Assembly (NCBI GenBank): GCA_018266915.1
Contig: JAFDZM010000093.1
Coordinates: 1-64,000, forward strand
DNA length: 64,000 nt
Direction: 5' to 3'
DNA from: Bacteroidota bacterium
GTDB lineage: Bacteria > Bacteroidota > Bacteroidia > Sphingobacteriales > Sphingobacteriaceae
A program made the position numbers and the translations under genes. This document shows, in pieces, positions 16,591 to 24,571 of this stretch; the first letter of the stretch is position 1; every line of letters starts with the position of its first letter. The notes beneath the pieces are model-generated. The model had not been told where the DNA came from, did not search any database, and saw nothing but the letters and a program-made list of their open reading frames with translations.

Positions 16591-18610
16591 ATCTTTCTTC
16601 CATCATTTTTTCCAACGCGAACATTTCATCGCGCAGTTTGGCTGCGAGCAGGAAGTCCATATCTTTTGCTGCTGCAACCATTTCTTTTTTAGTATTTTCA
16701 ATGGCTTTTTTCAAATCCGGTTTGGTCATATATTGAACAATTGGGTCAGCAGCTATTGACACGCTGTCGGCTTCAACATAAGCTTTTTGAACGCCACCAA
16801 CAAAATCGACCACAGATGTTTGCTCAATGATAGCCTCTCTCGATTTGTCAACTGTTTTAGGAACGATGCCATGTTCAGTATTGTAATTGATCTGCTTTTC
16901 ACGCCGGCGGTTTGTCTCATCCATCGTGATCTGCATGGAATCGGTAATGGTATCCGCATACATAATCACTCGCCCCCGGTCATTACGTGCTGCGCGACCG
17001 ATGGTTTGTATTAACGAGCGCTCTGAACGGAGGAAGCCTTCTTTGTCTGCATCCAATATAGCTACCAAGGATACTTCAGGTAAATCCAACCCTTCACGCA
17101 ATAAGTTGATGCCGATCAGAACATCAAATTCACCCAGACGTAACCCCCGTAATATTTCTACACGCTGTAATGTCTTTACTTCGCTGTGGATGTAGCGGCA
17201 TTTGATACCGAGACGGTCCATGTATTTGGCCAATTCCTCCGCCATGCGTTTGGTTAGGGTGGTTACCAAAACGCGGTCGCCCATTTTTACCGTTTTGTCT
17301 ACTTCTTCCAGAAGATCATCAACCTGGTTGATGACAGGGCGAACATCAATTACCGGATCAAGCAAGCCTGTAGGGCGTATCACCTGCTCCACTACCACAC
17401 CGCCTGATTTCTCCAACTCAAAATCTCCTGGGGTAGCACTTACGTAAAGGGTCTGAGGCGCTAATCTTTCAAATTCCTGAAAGTTTAAAGGGCGATTATC
17501 TAAGGCAGCAGGTAAACGGAAACCATATTCAACCAATGATATTTTACGGGAGCGGTCACCGCCATACATTGCCCTGATCTGTGGTACCGTTACGTGGCTC
17601 TCATCGATCACCATCAGGTAATCATCCGGGAAGTAATCCAGCAGGCAAAACGGCCTTGCACCTGGCTTGCGACCATCGAAAAAGCGTGAATAGTTCTCGA
17701 TACCCGAGCAATAACCCAACTCACGAATCATCTCCAGGTCGTAGTTTACCCTTTCTTCCAGTCGTTTTGCTTCAAGGAAACGTTTTTCATCAATAAACTG
17801 CTGCTTACGCAGTTCCAGTTCTTCCTGAATGGCCCAGATGGATTGGGTAAAACGTTCACGTGGCGCAACATACAAATTTGCCGGGAAAAGAACCATATGT
17901 GTCATTTTCTCCAGCGTTTTCCCCGTTGATGGATCGAAAGAGCTTAGTTCTTCAATGTCATCACCAAAAAAGGAAATACGGTACGCATAATCCAGGTAGG
18001 CAGGGTAAATATCCACCACGTCTCCCTTTACACGAAAAGTTCCGCGCTTGAAATCGGCAGTTGTGCGGGCATATAGTATCTCCACCAATCGGTGTAAAAA
18101 CGCATTTCGGCTAATGCGCGTGCCTACAGCAAATTTGAAAACCGAGTCCTTAAAGTCATCCGGATTACCCATACCATAGATGCAAGAAATGGATGATACC
18201 ACAATCACATCCCTGCGTCCAGACATTAATGCCGATGTAGTACGCAGACGCAGTTTTTCTATCTCGTCATTTATCTGCAGATCTTTTTCTATATAGGTAT
18301 TCGTCGTCGGAATAAATGCTTCCGGCTGGTAATAATCGTAGTAGGATACAAAGTAGTTCACCGCATTTTCGGGGAAGAACTGCTTAAACTCGCCATACAG
18401 CTGGGCCGCCAGTGTCTTGTTGTGGCTCAGGATGAGCGTCGGTCTTTGTGTTTGCTCAATAACATTGGCAACCGTGAACGTTTTACCCGACCCGGTAACA
18501 CCAAGCAGTGTTTGGTAAGTTTCACCGTTTTGTACGCCTTCTACCAATTGCCTGATGGCTTCGGGCTGATCGCCGGTGGGTTGATATTGAGAGGTTAATT
18601 TAAAATCCAT
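16586..18610 (-). CDS. uvrB: Excinuclease ABC subunit UvrB
   Basis: DNA damage recognition helicase of nucleotide excision repair, acting with UvrA and UvrC. The Walker A motif GVTGSGKT is at residues 37-44, the YYDYYQPEAFIP beta-hairpin follows, then the VIDESHVT Walker B region and the helicase motifs up to LLREGLDLPEVSLVAILDAD and IQTIGRAARN. The C-terminal UVR domain (AAKDMDFLLAAKLRDEMFAL) for UvrC binding is present. 674 residues is the usual length. The stop codon lies inside a dispersed repeat. It is a single-gene unit with its own -7 box. Confidence 0.98.
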   Translation of the reverse strand: MDFKLTSQYQPTGDQPEAIRQLVEGVQNGETYQTLLGVTGSGKTFTVANVIEQTQRPTLILSHNKTLAAQLYGEFKQFFPENAVNYFVSYYDYYQPEAFIPTTNTYIEKDLQINDEIEKLRLRTTSALMSGRRDVIVVSSISCIYGMGNPDDFKDSVFKFAVGTRISRNAFLHRLVEILYARTTADFKRGTFRVKGDVVDIYPAYLDYAYRISFFGDDIEELSSFDPSTGKTLEKMTHMVLFPANLYVAPRERFTQSIWAIQEELELRKQQFIDEKRFLEAKRLEERVNYDLEMIRELGYCSGIENYSRFFDGRKPGARPFCLLDYFPDDYLMVIDESHVTVPQIRAMYGGDRSRKISLVEYGFRLPAALDNRPLNFQEFERLAPQTLYVSATPGDFELEKSGGVVVEQVIRPTGLLDPVIDVRPVINQVDDLLEEVDKTVKMGDRVLVTTLTKRMAEELAKYMDRLGIKCRYIHSEVKTLQRVEILRGLRLGEFDVLIGINLLREGLDLPEVSLVAILDADKEGFLRSERSLIQTIGRAARNDRGRVIMYADTITDSMQITMDETNRRREKQINYNTEHGIVPKTVDKSREAIIEQTSVVDFVGGVQKAYVEADSVSIAADPIVQYMTKPDLKKAIENTKKEMVAAAKDMDFLLAAKLRDEMFALEKMMEERF

Positions 18611-18619
18611 AGATTATTA

Positions 18620-18627
18620 CAAAAATA
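18620..18627 (-). promoter_or_regulatory. -7 box of uvrB
   Basis: On the minus strand TATTTTTG matches TAnnTTTG exactly, with nine bases between the box and the ATG at 18610, so the leader is very short. Confidence 0.5.
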
Positions 18628-18824
18628 CGAATAATAGTGTGTATGGTTTGCGTGTAAAACATTGGCAGTCGCACAGCAAGCAAATCATCGGTTAAAAATT
18701 TTTTAAGCGTTTTCATAGTTTCTGAATGTTTACTCAAATCTATTATGCGCCTATGACAGCCTTATGTCAGCAGGAATTTGAAACCATGATTAATTATTAA
18801 ATGATGACTCCTCCTTTGGAATCA

Positions 18825-19051
18825 GCTACCGTGTACCACATCTTTATGATTTACCCCGTCGGGGTAATATGTTGGTAGAAAAAAGATAAAATAATCATTT
18901 TTGCTCCGTAGGTGCAACATATCTTCGCCATGCCTAACGTATAATATTGCACCTACGGAGCAAAATGCCATGTCGATCATTATTTCTACCAACATTTAGC
19001 TCCTAACGGAGCTGCTTTTTTAAGAGATATTACTTGTGGGTACACCGTAGC
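18825..19051. mobile_element. MITE-like nested inverted-repeat element
   Basis: The 227-bp element is bounded by GCTACCGTGTACC (18825-18837) and its inverted partner GGTACACCGTAGC (19039-19051), 12 of 13 bases matching. The 8-bp sequence TGGAATCA flanks it directly on both sides (18817-18824 and 19052-19059), as a target-site duplication would. Inside are further nested pairs: ATGTTGGTAGAAA (18869-18881) with 18983-18995, and a perfect 19-bp pair TTTTGCTCCGTAGGTGCAA (18899-18917) with 18947-18965. There are also two small hairpins, TTACCCCGTCGGGGTAA (18851-18867) and AGCTCCTAACGGAGCT (18998-19013), the latter followed by a T run like a terminator. There is no open reading frame. It lies in the 612-base gene-free stretch between uvrB and upp; the remainder of that stretch (18628-18816, 19060-19186) shows nothing clear. 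Confidence 0.7.
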
Positions 19052-19186
19052 TGGAATCAGGTAGAGGCTGGAAGGGGTAAAAATTTAAATGAATTAAAAC
19101 ATGCAATGCGTTTATTTATTGTAGTAGTAGAAGCAGATAAAGATTAATAAATTTAAAGAAGCATTTAGTTATTATTGTCAGGACAA

Positions 19187-19217
19187 CTAATCTCTGATCA
19201 CCAATCTCTAATCACTA
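19187..19217. repeat. Half of a GATTAG-type word repeat before upp
   Basis: CTAATCTCTGATCACCAATC followed by TCTAATCAC repeats the word AATCTCT/GATCACC. It is the reverse complement of the words in the element at 46119-46215. No matching left arm was found nearby, so it looks like a half element. It lies six bases before the upp ATG, in the leader. Confidence 0.6.
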
Positions 19218-19222
19218 GCCCC

Positions 19223-19867
19223 ATGCTCTTTGTACTCAACAAAACCAATACCATAGGCAACCAGTTTTTAGCCGAAATGCGGGATGCCGTTACCCAGCAG
19301 GACCGTCTCCGTTTCCGTAAAAACCAGGAGCGGATGGGAGAAATACTGGCTTATGAGATCAGCAAAAAGCTGAAATATGTTTCGGTTGAGGTGCAAACGC
19401 CCTTGGGCATAGCAACGGTTGAGGTGCCTGAAAGCTACCCTGTATTGGGCACTATCTTACGTGCCGGTCTACCCTTGCACCAGGGATTTATGAACTTTTT
19501 TGATAAATCGCCTTCAGCATTTATTACGGCTTACAGAAAAGTGAAGAAGACCGGTGCTTTTGTAATCAATATCGATCATATCTCGGCACCTGACCTGGAA
19601 GGCAAAACAGTTATCATTTGCGATACCATGTTGGCCACCGGGCAAAGCATCGTTATGGTGTGTAAGGAGCTGATCGCCCAGTATAATATTAAAGAACTGC
19701 ACATAGCTGCAGTAATAGCAAGCACCGAGGGAGTAGAACATGTGAGAGCCAATTTACCTAAAGCACATTTATGGCTGGGCGCTATTGATGAGGAAATGAC
19801 CTCAAAAGCCTATATTGTTCCGGGGCTTGGCGATGCGGGGGATTTGTCGTTTGGGGAAAAGATATAA
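19223..19867 (+). CDS. upp: Uracil phosphoribosyltransferase
   Basis: Salvage enzyme converting uracil and PRPP to UMP. The PRPP-binding loop VIICDTMLATGQS, the YPVLGTILRAGLPLHQGF block and the C-terminal uracil site IVPGLGDAGDLSFGEKI are those of UPRTase. About 214 residues is the usual length. The ATG at 19223 is chosen: it gives MLFVLNKTNTIGNQFL as the N-terminus, while the longer TTG start at 19175 would translate a dispersed repeat (SGQLISDHQSLITSP). It is followed by a repeat-bordered promoter and a nucleotidase gene of related pyrimidine metabolism. Confidence 0.95.
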   Translation: MLFVLNKTNTIGNQFLAEMRDAVTQQDRLRFRKNQERMGEILAYEISKKLKYVSVEVQTPLGIATVEVPESYPVLGTILRAGLPLHQGFMNFFDKSPSAFITAYRKVKKTGAFVINIDHISAPDLEGKTVIICDTMLATGQSIVMVCKELIAQYNIKELHIAAVIASTEGVEHVRANLPKAHLWLGAIDEEMTSKAYIVPGLGDAGDLSFGEKI

Positions 19868-19970
19868 GGCGAATTCGGAGTGCGGAATGTCGAATGCGGA
19901 ATGGTAACTTTGAAGAAAATTTAATACCAATAAATGCATTCCGCAATCCACCTTCCGCATTTCGCAATCA
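19868..19970. repeat. Word-repeat inverted element, GAATGCGGAATG family
   Basis: The left arm (about 19869-19903) directly follows the upp stop and repeats GAATTCGGAGTGCGGAATG, TCGAATGCGGAATGG. The right arm (19934-19970) has the reverse-complement words: gcattccgcaatccac, cttccgcatttcgcaatc. The centre (19905-19912) carries a perfect -7 box TAACTTTG. The right arm is translated as the first 12 residues of the next gene. Confidence 0.8.
19905..19912 (+). promoter_or_regulatory. -7 box between the arms of a repeat, for the YjjG-type gene
   Basis: TAACTTTG matches TAnnTTTG exactly and lies 21 bases before the ATG at 19934. It supports that ATG as the start. Confidence 0.55.
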
Positions 19971-20656
19971 AAAAACACATCTTCTTCGACCTCGATCATA
20001 CCATCTGGGATTTTGATAAGAATGCCGAAGAAACGCTGCATGAATTATATGGTGTTTACGGATTAAAGGAGTTGGGCCTGCATTCGGCTGATGCGTTTAT
20101 CGAAACCTATACACGCAATAATCACCAGCTTTGGGCCGAATATCATACAGGCAAGATCACCAAAGATCAATTGCGTGAAGCCCGTTTTAAAAAAACATTC
20201 CTGGATTTAGGTATGCACTCGGATGTGATTCCCGCAGGTTTTGAGGATGATTATGTAAAACTATGTCCAACCAAAACCAATCTTTTCCCTGATGCACACG
20301 AAACGCTGCGATACCTGCAGGAGAAATATACGCTGCATTTGATCTCGAATGGTTTCAGTGAATCGCAGGGGACAAAGATCAGCAATACTAATTTGGGGGG
20401 CTATTTTCAATATGTAATCATATCGGAAATTGTTGGAGCGAATAAACCTGACAAAGCAATCTTCGAGCATGCTATTAACCTTGCCGAAACAACTAAAGAG
20501 GAAAGCCTGATGATAGGCGACAGTCTGGAAGCTGATGTATATGGTGCGTTGAATTTTGGAATGGATGCGATCTATTTTAATCCGGCAGGGTTGGATAAAC
20601 CTGATGATGTACCGGTGCAGATCAATCATTTAAAAGAACTAACTTTATTGCTGTAA
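19934..20656 (+). CDS. HAD-family nucleotidase, YjjG type, with repeat-encoded N-terminus
   Basis: Haloacid dehalogenase-type phosphatase of the YjjG family, which removes phosphate from (often non-canonical) pyrimidine nucleotides. Motif I FFDLDHTIWDF, motif II LISNGF, the motif III lysine in GANKPDKAIFEHA and motif IV MIGDSLEADVYGA are all present. The ATG at 19934 has an in-frame TAA directly before it, and no other ATG, GTG or TTG occurs before motif I, so the start is forced. The first 12 residues (MHSAIHLPHFAI) are encoded by a dispersed repeat. The next codons (KKHIFFDLDHT) are where the family normally begins. It follows upp, consistent with pyrimidine salvage. Confidence 0.88.
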   Translation: MHSAIHLPHFAIKKHIFFDLDHTIWDFDKNAEETLHELYGVYGLKELGLHSADAFIETYTRNNHQLWAEYHTGKITKDQLREARFKKTFLDLGMHSDVIPAGFEDDYVKLCPTKTNLFPDAHETLRYLQEKYTLHLISNGFSESQGTKISNTNLGGYFQYVIISEIVGANKPDKAIFEHAINLAETTKEESLMIGDSLEADVYGALNFGMDAIYFNPAGLDKPDDVPVQINHLKELTLLL

Positions 20657-20664
20657 GGTTTTAT

Positions 20665-21195
20665 ATGAACATCGGAGAAACCCGTAAAAAGATTGAAGAA
20701 GTATTGGATATCTACCGCAGCACGCTGGATACTATTCCAGACGATCTTTTTATGGTGAAGCCTCCCGGCGGTGGTTGGTCGTACTCCGAAGTTTATTGTC
20801 ATATTTTGCAGGCCAACCTGGGCTCGACCATAGCGCTTGAAAAATGTACATTTAATAATTGTGTCCCTACCAATAAGGGACGCACATTTATCGGGCTGAT
20901 GGTATTGTCGTTCGGCCGGTTTCCGCCGTTCAGGGTAAAAACTCCGAAGGAACTTGCTGAAAGGAGCCCGGTACGAAATATCAGTAAAGAGGAAGCAAGA
21001 AATCTAATCATTAAATGCCGCAAACGTCTTGAGCAACTTGTCCCGCTTCTCAGGGATTCCTCAAAGCACAAACGTATCAGGCACCCGCGTTTGGGTATGC
21101 TGAATGCCAAACAATGGCTAAAGTTCATCCTGATCCATTCCGAACATCATTTGAAACAACTTGACCGTGTGGAAAAAAAGTTGCAATCCCGATGA
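20665..21195 (+). CDS. DinB superfamily protein
   Basis: 176-residue four-helix-bundle protein of the DinB/YfiT superfamily, whose members are thiol-dependent or metal-dependent enzymes. The block KPPGGGWSYSEVYCHILQAN carries the first conserved histidine and LIHSEHHLKQLDRV the C-terminal histidines of the metal site. The ATG lies eight bases after the preceding nucleotidase gene, so it is probably in the same transcript. Substrate unknown. A second DinB-type gene is at 33509-34030. Confidence 0.75.
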   Translation: MNIGETRKKIEEVLDIYRSTLDTIPDDLFMVKPPGGGWSYSEVYCHILQANLGSTIALEKCTFNNCVPTNKGRTFIGLMVLSFGRFPPFRVKTPKELAERSPVRNISKEEARNLIIKCRKRLEQLVPLLRDSSKHKRIRHPRLGMLNAKQWLKFILIHSEHHLKQLDRVEKKLQSR

Positions 21196-21267
21196 AACCT
21201 TTTTTATTTAACAGAGTCTTAACGTTCAGATAATTTGAATTGCTGACATTTGTTAAATAACACCAGT

Positions 21268-21378
21268 ATGAATTTCGAGTATGCATATCTGATTGTTGTA
21301 GGGTTGCTTTTATTGGTAGGTATGTTCTACGTAAGCCCCTACGAGTTAAGAGTTAATGAAGATGATGACGACGAATAA
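21268..21378 (+). CDS. 36-residue single-helix membrane microprotein
   Basis: Short open frame translating as MNFEYAYLIVVGLLLLVGMF followed by YVSPYELRVNEDDDDE. It has one clear transmembrane helix and a strongly acidic C-terminal tail. It occupies most of the 252-base gap between the DinB-type gene and the LpxH-like gene, on the same strand. The ATG and the TAA are unambiguous and the composition is that of a real membrane protein. It is not a family I can name; it could be a small modulator of a membrane enzyme. No ribosome-binding site is obvious. Confidence 0.55.
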   Translation: MNFEYAYLIVVGLLLLVGMFYVSPYELRVNEDDDDE

Positions 21379-21447
21379 TCGTCACAAAATCCGATCAATC
21401 ATTCACCGGCGAAAACGACCGGACGGCAAATTATCCCCTCAATTTTA

Positions 21448-22302
21448 ATGGCAAAACGCGAAGTAGATATAGTAGTTATATCCGATGTGCATTTGGGCAC
21501 CTATGGCTGTCATGCTAAAGAACTCCTGAAGTATTTAAAAAGTATAAAGCCCAAAATGCTGATCCTGAACGGGGATATTATTGATATCTGGCAGTTCACC
21601 AAATCGTATTGGCCCGAGGCGCATATGAAGGTGATCCGCCGTATTTTAAAATTTGTGACCGACGGCGTTCCGGTATACTATCTAACCGGCAACCATGATG
21701 AGATGCTGCGTAAATTTGCAGATTTTAACCTGGGGTCATTGGCTCTGAAAAATAAAGTTGTTTTAACTATCGATGGTAAAAAAGCCTGGATATTCCATGG
21801 TGACGTGTTCGACGTAACCATGCAGCACTCCAAATGGTTGGCTAAGTTGGGTGCGGTTGGGTATGATTCGTTGATCCTGCTTAACAGCTTTACCAATTGG
21901 ATGCTAACCAAACTTGGCCGCGAAAAGATGAGCTTTTCGCAAAAAGTGAAGGCCAAGTTCAAAGACGCGGTTAAGTTCATTAATCAATTTGAACAAACCG
22001 CTGCTGACCTGGCTGTTGAAAAAGGCTACCAATATGTGATATGCGGCCACATTCACCATTCCGAGATCAGGGAAATCAAATCTTCGGATAAACCAGGTTC
22101 TGTCATCTATCTTAACTCAGGCGATTGGGTAGAAAGTCTTACCGCACTTGAATATAACAATCGCGAGTGGAAGATATTCAAATACGATCCTGCTGACTTC
22201 AAAAGTGACCACGACGAAGACGATAAACATGATTCAGAAGATTTAGACGCTAAGCTGGATGTACGTGTTTTATTGGAACGCTTTAAACAGGAAGTACATT
22301 AA
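21448..22302 (+). CDS. LpxH-like metallophosphoesterase
   Basis: Calcineurin-like phosphoesterase resembling UDP-2,3-diacylglucosamine diphosphatase, an enzyme of lipid A synthesis. The metal ligands appear in order: SDVHLG (residues 10-15), LNGDIIDIW, LTGNHDEML, FHGDVFD and CGHIHHSEI. The C-terminus carries a long acidic linker (KSDHDEDDKHDSEDLDAK). 284 residues is longer than E. coli LpxH but common for the Bacteroidota form. It is followed by a glycosyltransferase gene after a word-repeat element. The exact substrate is an inference from the family. Confidence 0.8.
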   Translation: MAKREVDIVVISDVHLGTYGCHAKELLKYLKSIKPKMLILNGDIIDIWQFTKSYWPEAHMKVIRRILKFVTDGVPVYYLTGNHDEMLRKFADFNLGSLALKNKVVLTIDGKKAWIFHGDVFDVTMQHSKWLAKLGAVGYDSLILLNSFTNWMLTKLGREKMSFSQKVKAKFKDAVKFINQFEQTAADLAVEKGYQYVICGHIHHSEIREIKSSDKPGSVIYLNSGDWVESLTALEYNNREWKIFKYDPADFKSDHDEDDKHDSEDLDAKLDVRVLLERFKQEVH

Positions 22303-22438
22303 CTTTTGTTGTAAAGTTGAAAAGTTGTAAGGTTGAAAAGTTCATTTCAACCTTTCTTTATTAATTTGCTCCCGGAAGTTAGGAGTGTGCAGGTCTAAGC
22401 TTGTAACATTTCTGCTTTCCAACATTCCAACTATCAGA
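22303..22438. repeat. Word-repeat inverted element, GTTGAAAAG family, copy 1
   Basis: The left arm (22303-22352) begins at the stop codon of the LpxH-like gene and repeats the word GTTGAAAAGTTGTAAG; the 27 bases 22316-22342 are identical to 49346-49372 in the second copy. A local hairpin GGTTGAA/TTCAACC spans 22331-22352. A diverged right arm (about 22400-22436, with CTTTCCAACATTCCAAC) ends at the ATG of the next gene. Confidence 0.75.
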
Positions 22439-23428
22439 ATGAAAATCCTCTACGCTATCCAGGGAACCGGTAACGGGCATATCAGTCGCGCACGTGAAAT
22501 AGTTCCTTTATTACAGCAATATGGCGACCTTGATCTGCTGGTGAGTGGTACTGAAGCTGAGGTGTCCTTATCTCAACCATTGAAATACCGTTTACATGGC
22601 TTCAGTTTCGTTTTTGGCACCAGGGGCGGGGTTGACAAGTGGGCAACATTTAAATTGATGAACCTTCGGCAGTTGTGGCATGATGTTCATCATCTGCCGT
22701 TAGCTCAATACGATCTCATCATCAACGATTTTGAACCGGTAAGTGCCTGGGCATGCCGTGTGCAGAAATTAGAATCGGTTTCATTAAGTCACCAATGCTC
22801 TTTTGTTTCAAAAAAGACTCCGCGACCTGCAAAATGGAATTACGCTGAATGGCTCTTTAAATATTACTCGCCAACCACACATCATATCGGCTTCCATTTT
22901 GAAAGATATGACGATTTTATTCATACGCCGGTGATCAGGAGCGATATCCGGAAGCTGGAACCGACTAATCTGGGCCATTATACCGTTTACCTGCCTGCTT
23001 ATGATGATAAGACACTGGTAAAATATTTAAGCCAGGCAAAGGATGTACAGTGGCAGATATTTTCTAAACGTCAAAAAACACAACACCAGGAAGGGAATGT
23101 AGTGATATCGCCTGTAAACAATGAAGCCTTTAATAAAAGCATGGCCAGTTGTGAGGGCTTACTTACAGGTGGTGGCTTTGAAGGCCCTGCCGAGGCGATG
23201 TTCCTTAAAAAGAAGGTGATGATGATCCCAATGAGCGGACAATACGAACAGCGATGCAATGCCTTATCGGCCTCTAAATTAGGCGTGCCGGTAATCCATA
23301 CTATCGACGACGATTTTGTTCCTCATCTGAATCAATGGATACAAAATGGTAAAGCCGTCGACGTTGATTTTCAGGATGAAACGGCGCAGATCGTTGACAA
23401 TATGGTTAATCGGTATGCAAAATCTTAA
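22439..23428 (+). CDS. Glycosyltransferase of the GT28/MurG-like superfamily
   Basis: 330-residue GT-B enzyme. The N-terminus MKILYAIQGTGNGHISRARE is the glycine-rich acceptor loop, LINDFEPVSAWAC follows, and the C-terminal donor motif LLTGGGFEGPAEAMFLKKKV with PMSGQYEQRCNA is that of GT1/GT28 transferases. The ATG at 22439 is chosen over a GTG at 22385, which would add a translated repeat arm. It is next to the LpxH-like gene, an arrangement suggestive of a role in a surface glycolipid. Its TAA directly abuts the TGA of the convergent GT2 gene (no bases between). Confidence 0.85.
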   Translation: MKILYAIQGTGNGHISRAREIVPLLQQYGDLDLLVSGTEAEVSLSQPLKYRLHGFSFVFGTRGGVDKWATFKLMNLRQLWHDVHHLPLAQYDLIINDFEPVSAWACRVQKLESVSLSHQCSFVSKKTPRPAKWNYAEWLFKYYSPTTHHIGFHFERYDDFIHTPVIRSDIRKLEPTNLGHYTVYLPAYDDKTLVKYLSQAKDVQWQIFSKRQKTQHQEGNVVISPVNNEAFNKSMASCEGLLTGGGFEGPAEAMFLKKKVMMIPMSGQYEQRCNALSASKLGVPVIHTIDDDFVPHLNQWIQNGKAVDVDFQDETAQIVDNMVNRYAKS

Positions 23429-24346
23429 TCAGGCATCCAGGTATTCGTAAGACTCCACTTGTTTATTGGTATTCCTCGACTTTAATATTTGTCCTGTTTT
23501 GGATAGCAGGTTGAAGAATAACCGTGTGTTTTCTTTAAGAAGGCTAAACTTTAACTTCGCAATTTGACTTGATGAGAACTTCAGGTAGAAATAGGACACT
23601 TTCCCCAAGCAAAACGCCAGCGAACGGTTAATGTTAGTCAGCGATGCCAATTGTGACGCATAAAATGATTTTAACTGTTGCATTTCTGGTACTACTCTTT
23701 CCTGCCTGTCATGATAAGCTATGGAATCCATTACCACTCCAATCTTGAATCCGTGAAAACGAACCCGGCTTAAATAGTCCCCGTCTTCGCCATAGTGGAA
23801 AAAGATCGGGTCAAATACGCCCACTTTCATCAGGCAATCTGCCGATATCAGCCAGAAAGCCGCCATCACAAAGGTTACATCATGCATAGTTTTTCCTGCC
23901 TCCAGGTATGTATCTGTAATGCACTGTCCCAGCACAATATCTTTAAACTTCTTGTCTAACCCTGTACCACTGCCATTTTTTTGCTGTGGGCTTAGTACGC
24001 CATACTCAGGGTGATCAATCTGGAACGAAACCAATTTGCTGATCGTGTCTTTTTCGACATACCCATCCTGGTTTAGTAAAAAGACATAGTCGGCGTTGTT
24101 TTGTATCGCCCTTTTTATACCGATGTTATTGGCGCGGCCAAACCCCAGATTCTCATTGGTTTGTACAAGGTCTATATCAGGATAGTTGACTTTGACGAAG
24201 GCTGCGGTTTCATCTGTTGAGCAATTATCAACAACTATTATATTGATTTTGATATCGGATTGAAGAACATCCTGAAGGCATTTATTGATCCATTTCATGC
24301 CATTGTAGGTAACAATGACCACGTAAATGTTGAGCGGACTTTTCAT
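23429..24346 (-). CDS. Glycosyltransferase family 2 (rhamnosyltransferase-like)
   Basis: 305-residue GT-A enzyme. NIYVVIVTYNGMKWINKCL, then INIIVVDNCSTDET, then NENLGFGRANNIGIKRAIQN, then YVFLLNQDGYVE carry the nucleotide-sugar and metal site (NQD). The middle region ISADCLMKVGVFDPIFFHYG, then EDGDYLSRVRFHGFKIGV is the acceptor/ED catalytic region typical of the WbbL/rhamnosyltransferase group. It probably elongates a surface polysaccharide. It is on its own on the minus strand, with a 225-base spacer upstream (24347-24571) that shows no gene or repeat. Confidence 0.88.
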   Translation of the reverse strand: MKSPLNIYVVIVTYNGMKWINKCLQDVLQSDIKINIIVVDNCSTDETAAFVKVNYPDIDLVQTNENLGFGRANNIGIKRAIQNNADYVFLLNQDGYVEKDTISKLVSFQIDHPEYGVLSPQQKNGSGTGLDKKFKDIVLGQCITDTYLEAGKTMHDVTFVMAAFWLISADCLMKVGVFDPIFFHYGEDGDYLSRVRFHGFKIGVVMDSIAYHDRQERVVPEMQQLKSFYASQLASLTNINRSLAFCLGKVSYFYLKFSSSQIAKLKFSLLKENTRLFFNLLSKTGQILKSRNTNKQVESYEYLDA

Positions 24347-24571
24347 AGGTTATAGCTTAGGGGTATTCTTAAATCATCTATACCTTACCTAAAGGTTAAA
24401 ATGTATAAATATTTGATTAAATTAATTAGTCGACTGTTGGTGTAACACTTGTTTGGGAATACTGTTTTAATATTCTCAAAATAAGTCCGCACCCGAAAAC
24501 ACATCTTTTATCAGTTGGATAATAAACCTAAACAGTTTTTCTATTATTATTGCTGAGAAATCCCCAAAGGC

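Noticed and set aside
19175..19222. TTG start for upp adding 16 residues
   Set aside because: The extra residues translate a dispersed repeat; ATG at 19223 gives the family N-terminus.
22385..22438. GTG start for the GT28-like gene adding 18 residues
   Set aside because: The extension is the right arm of a repeat and the family begins at MKILYAIQG.
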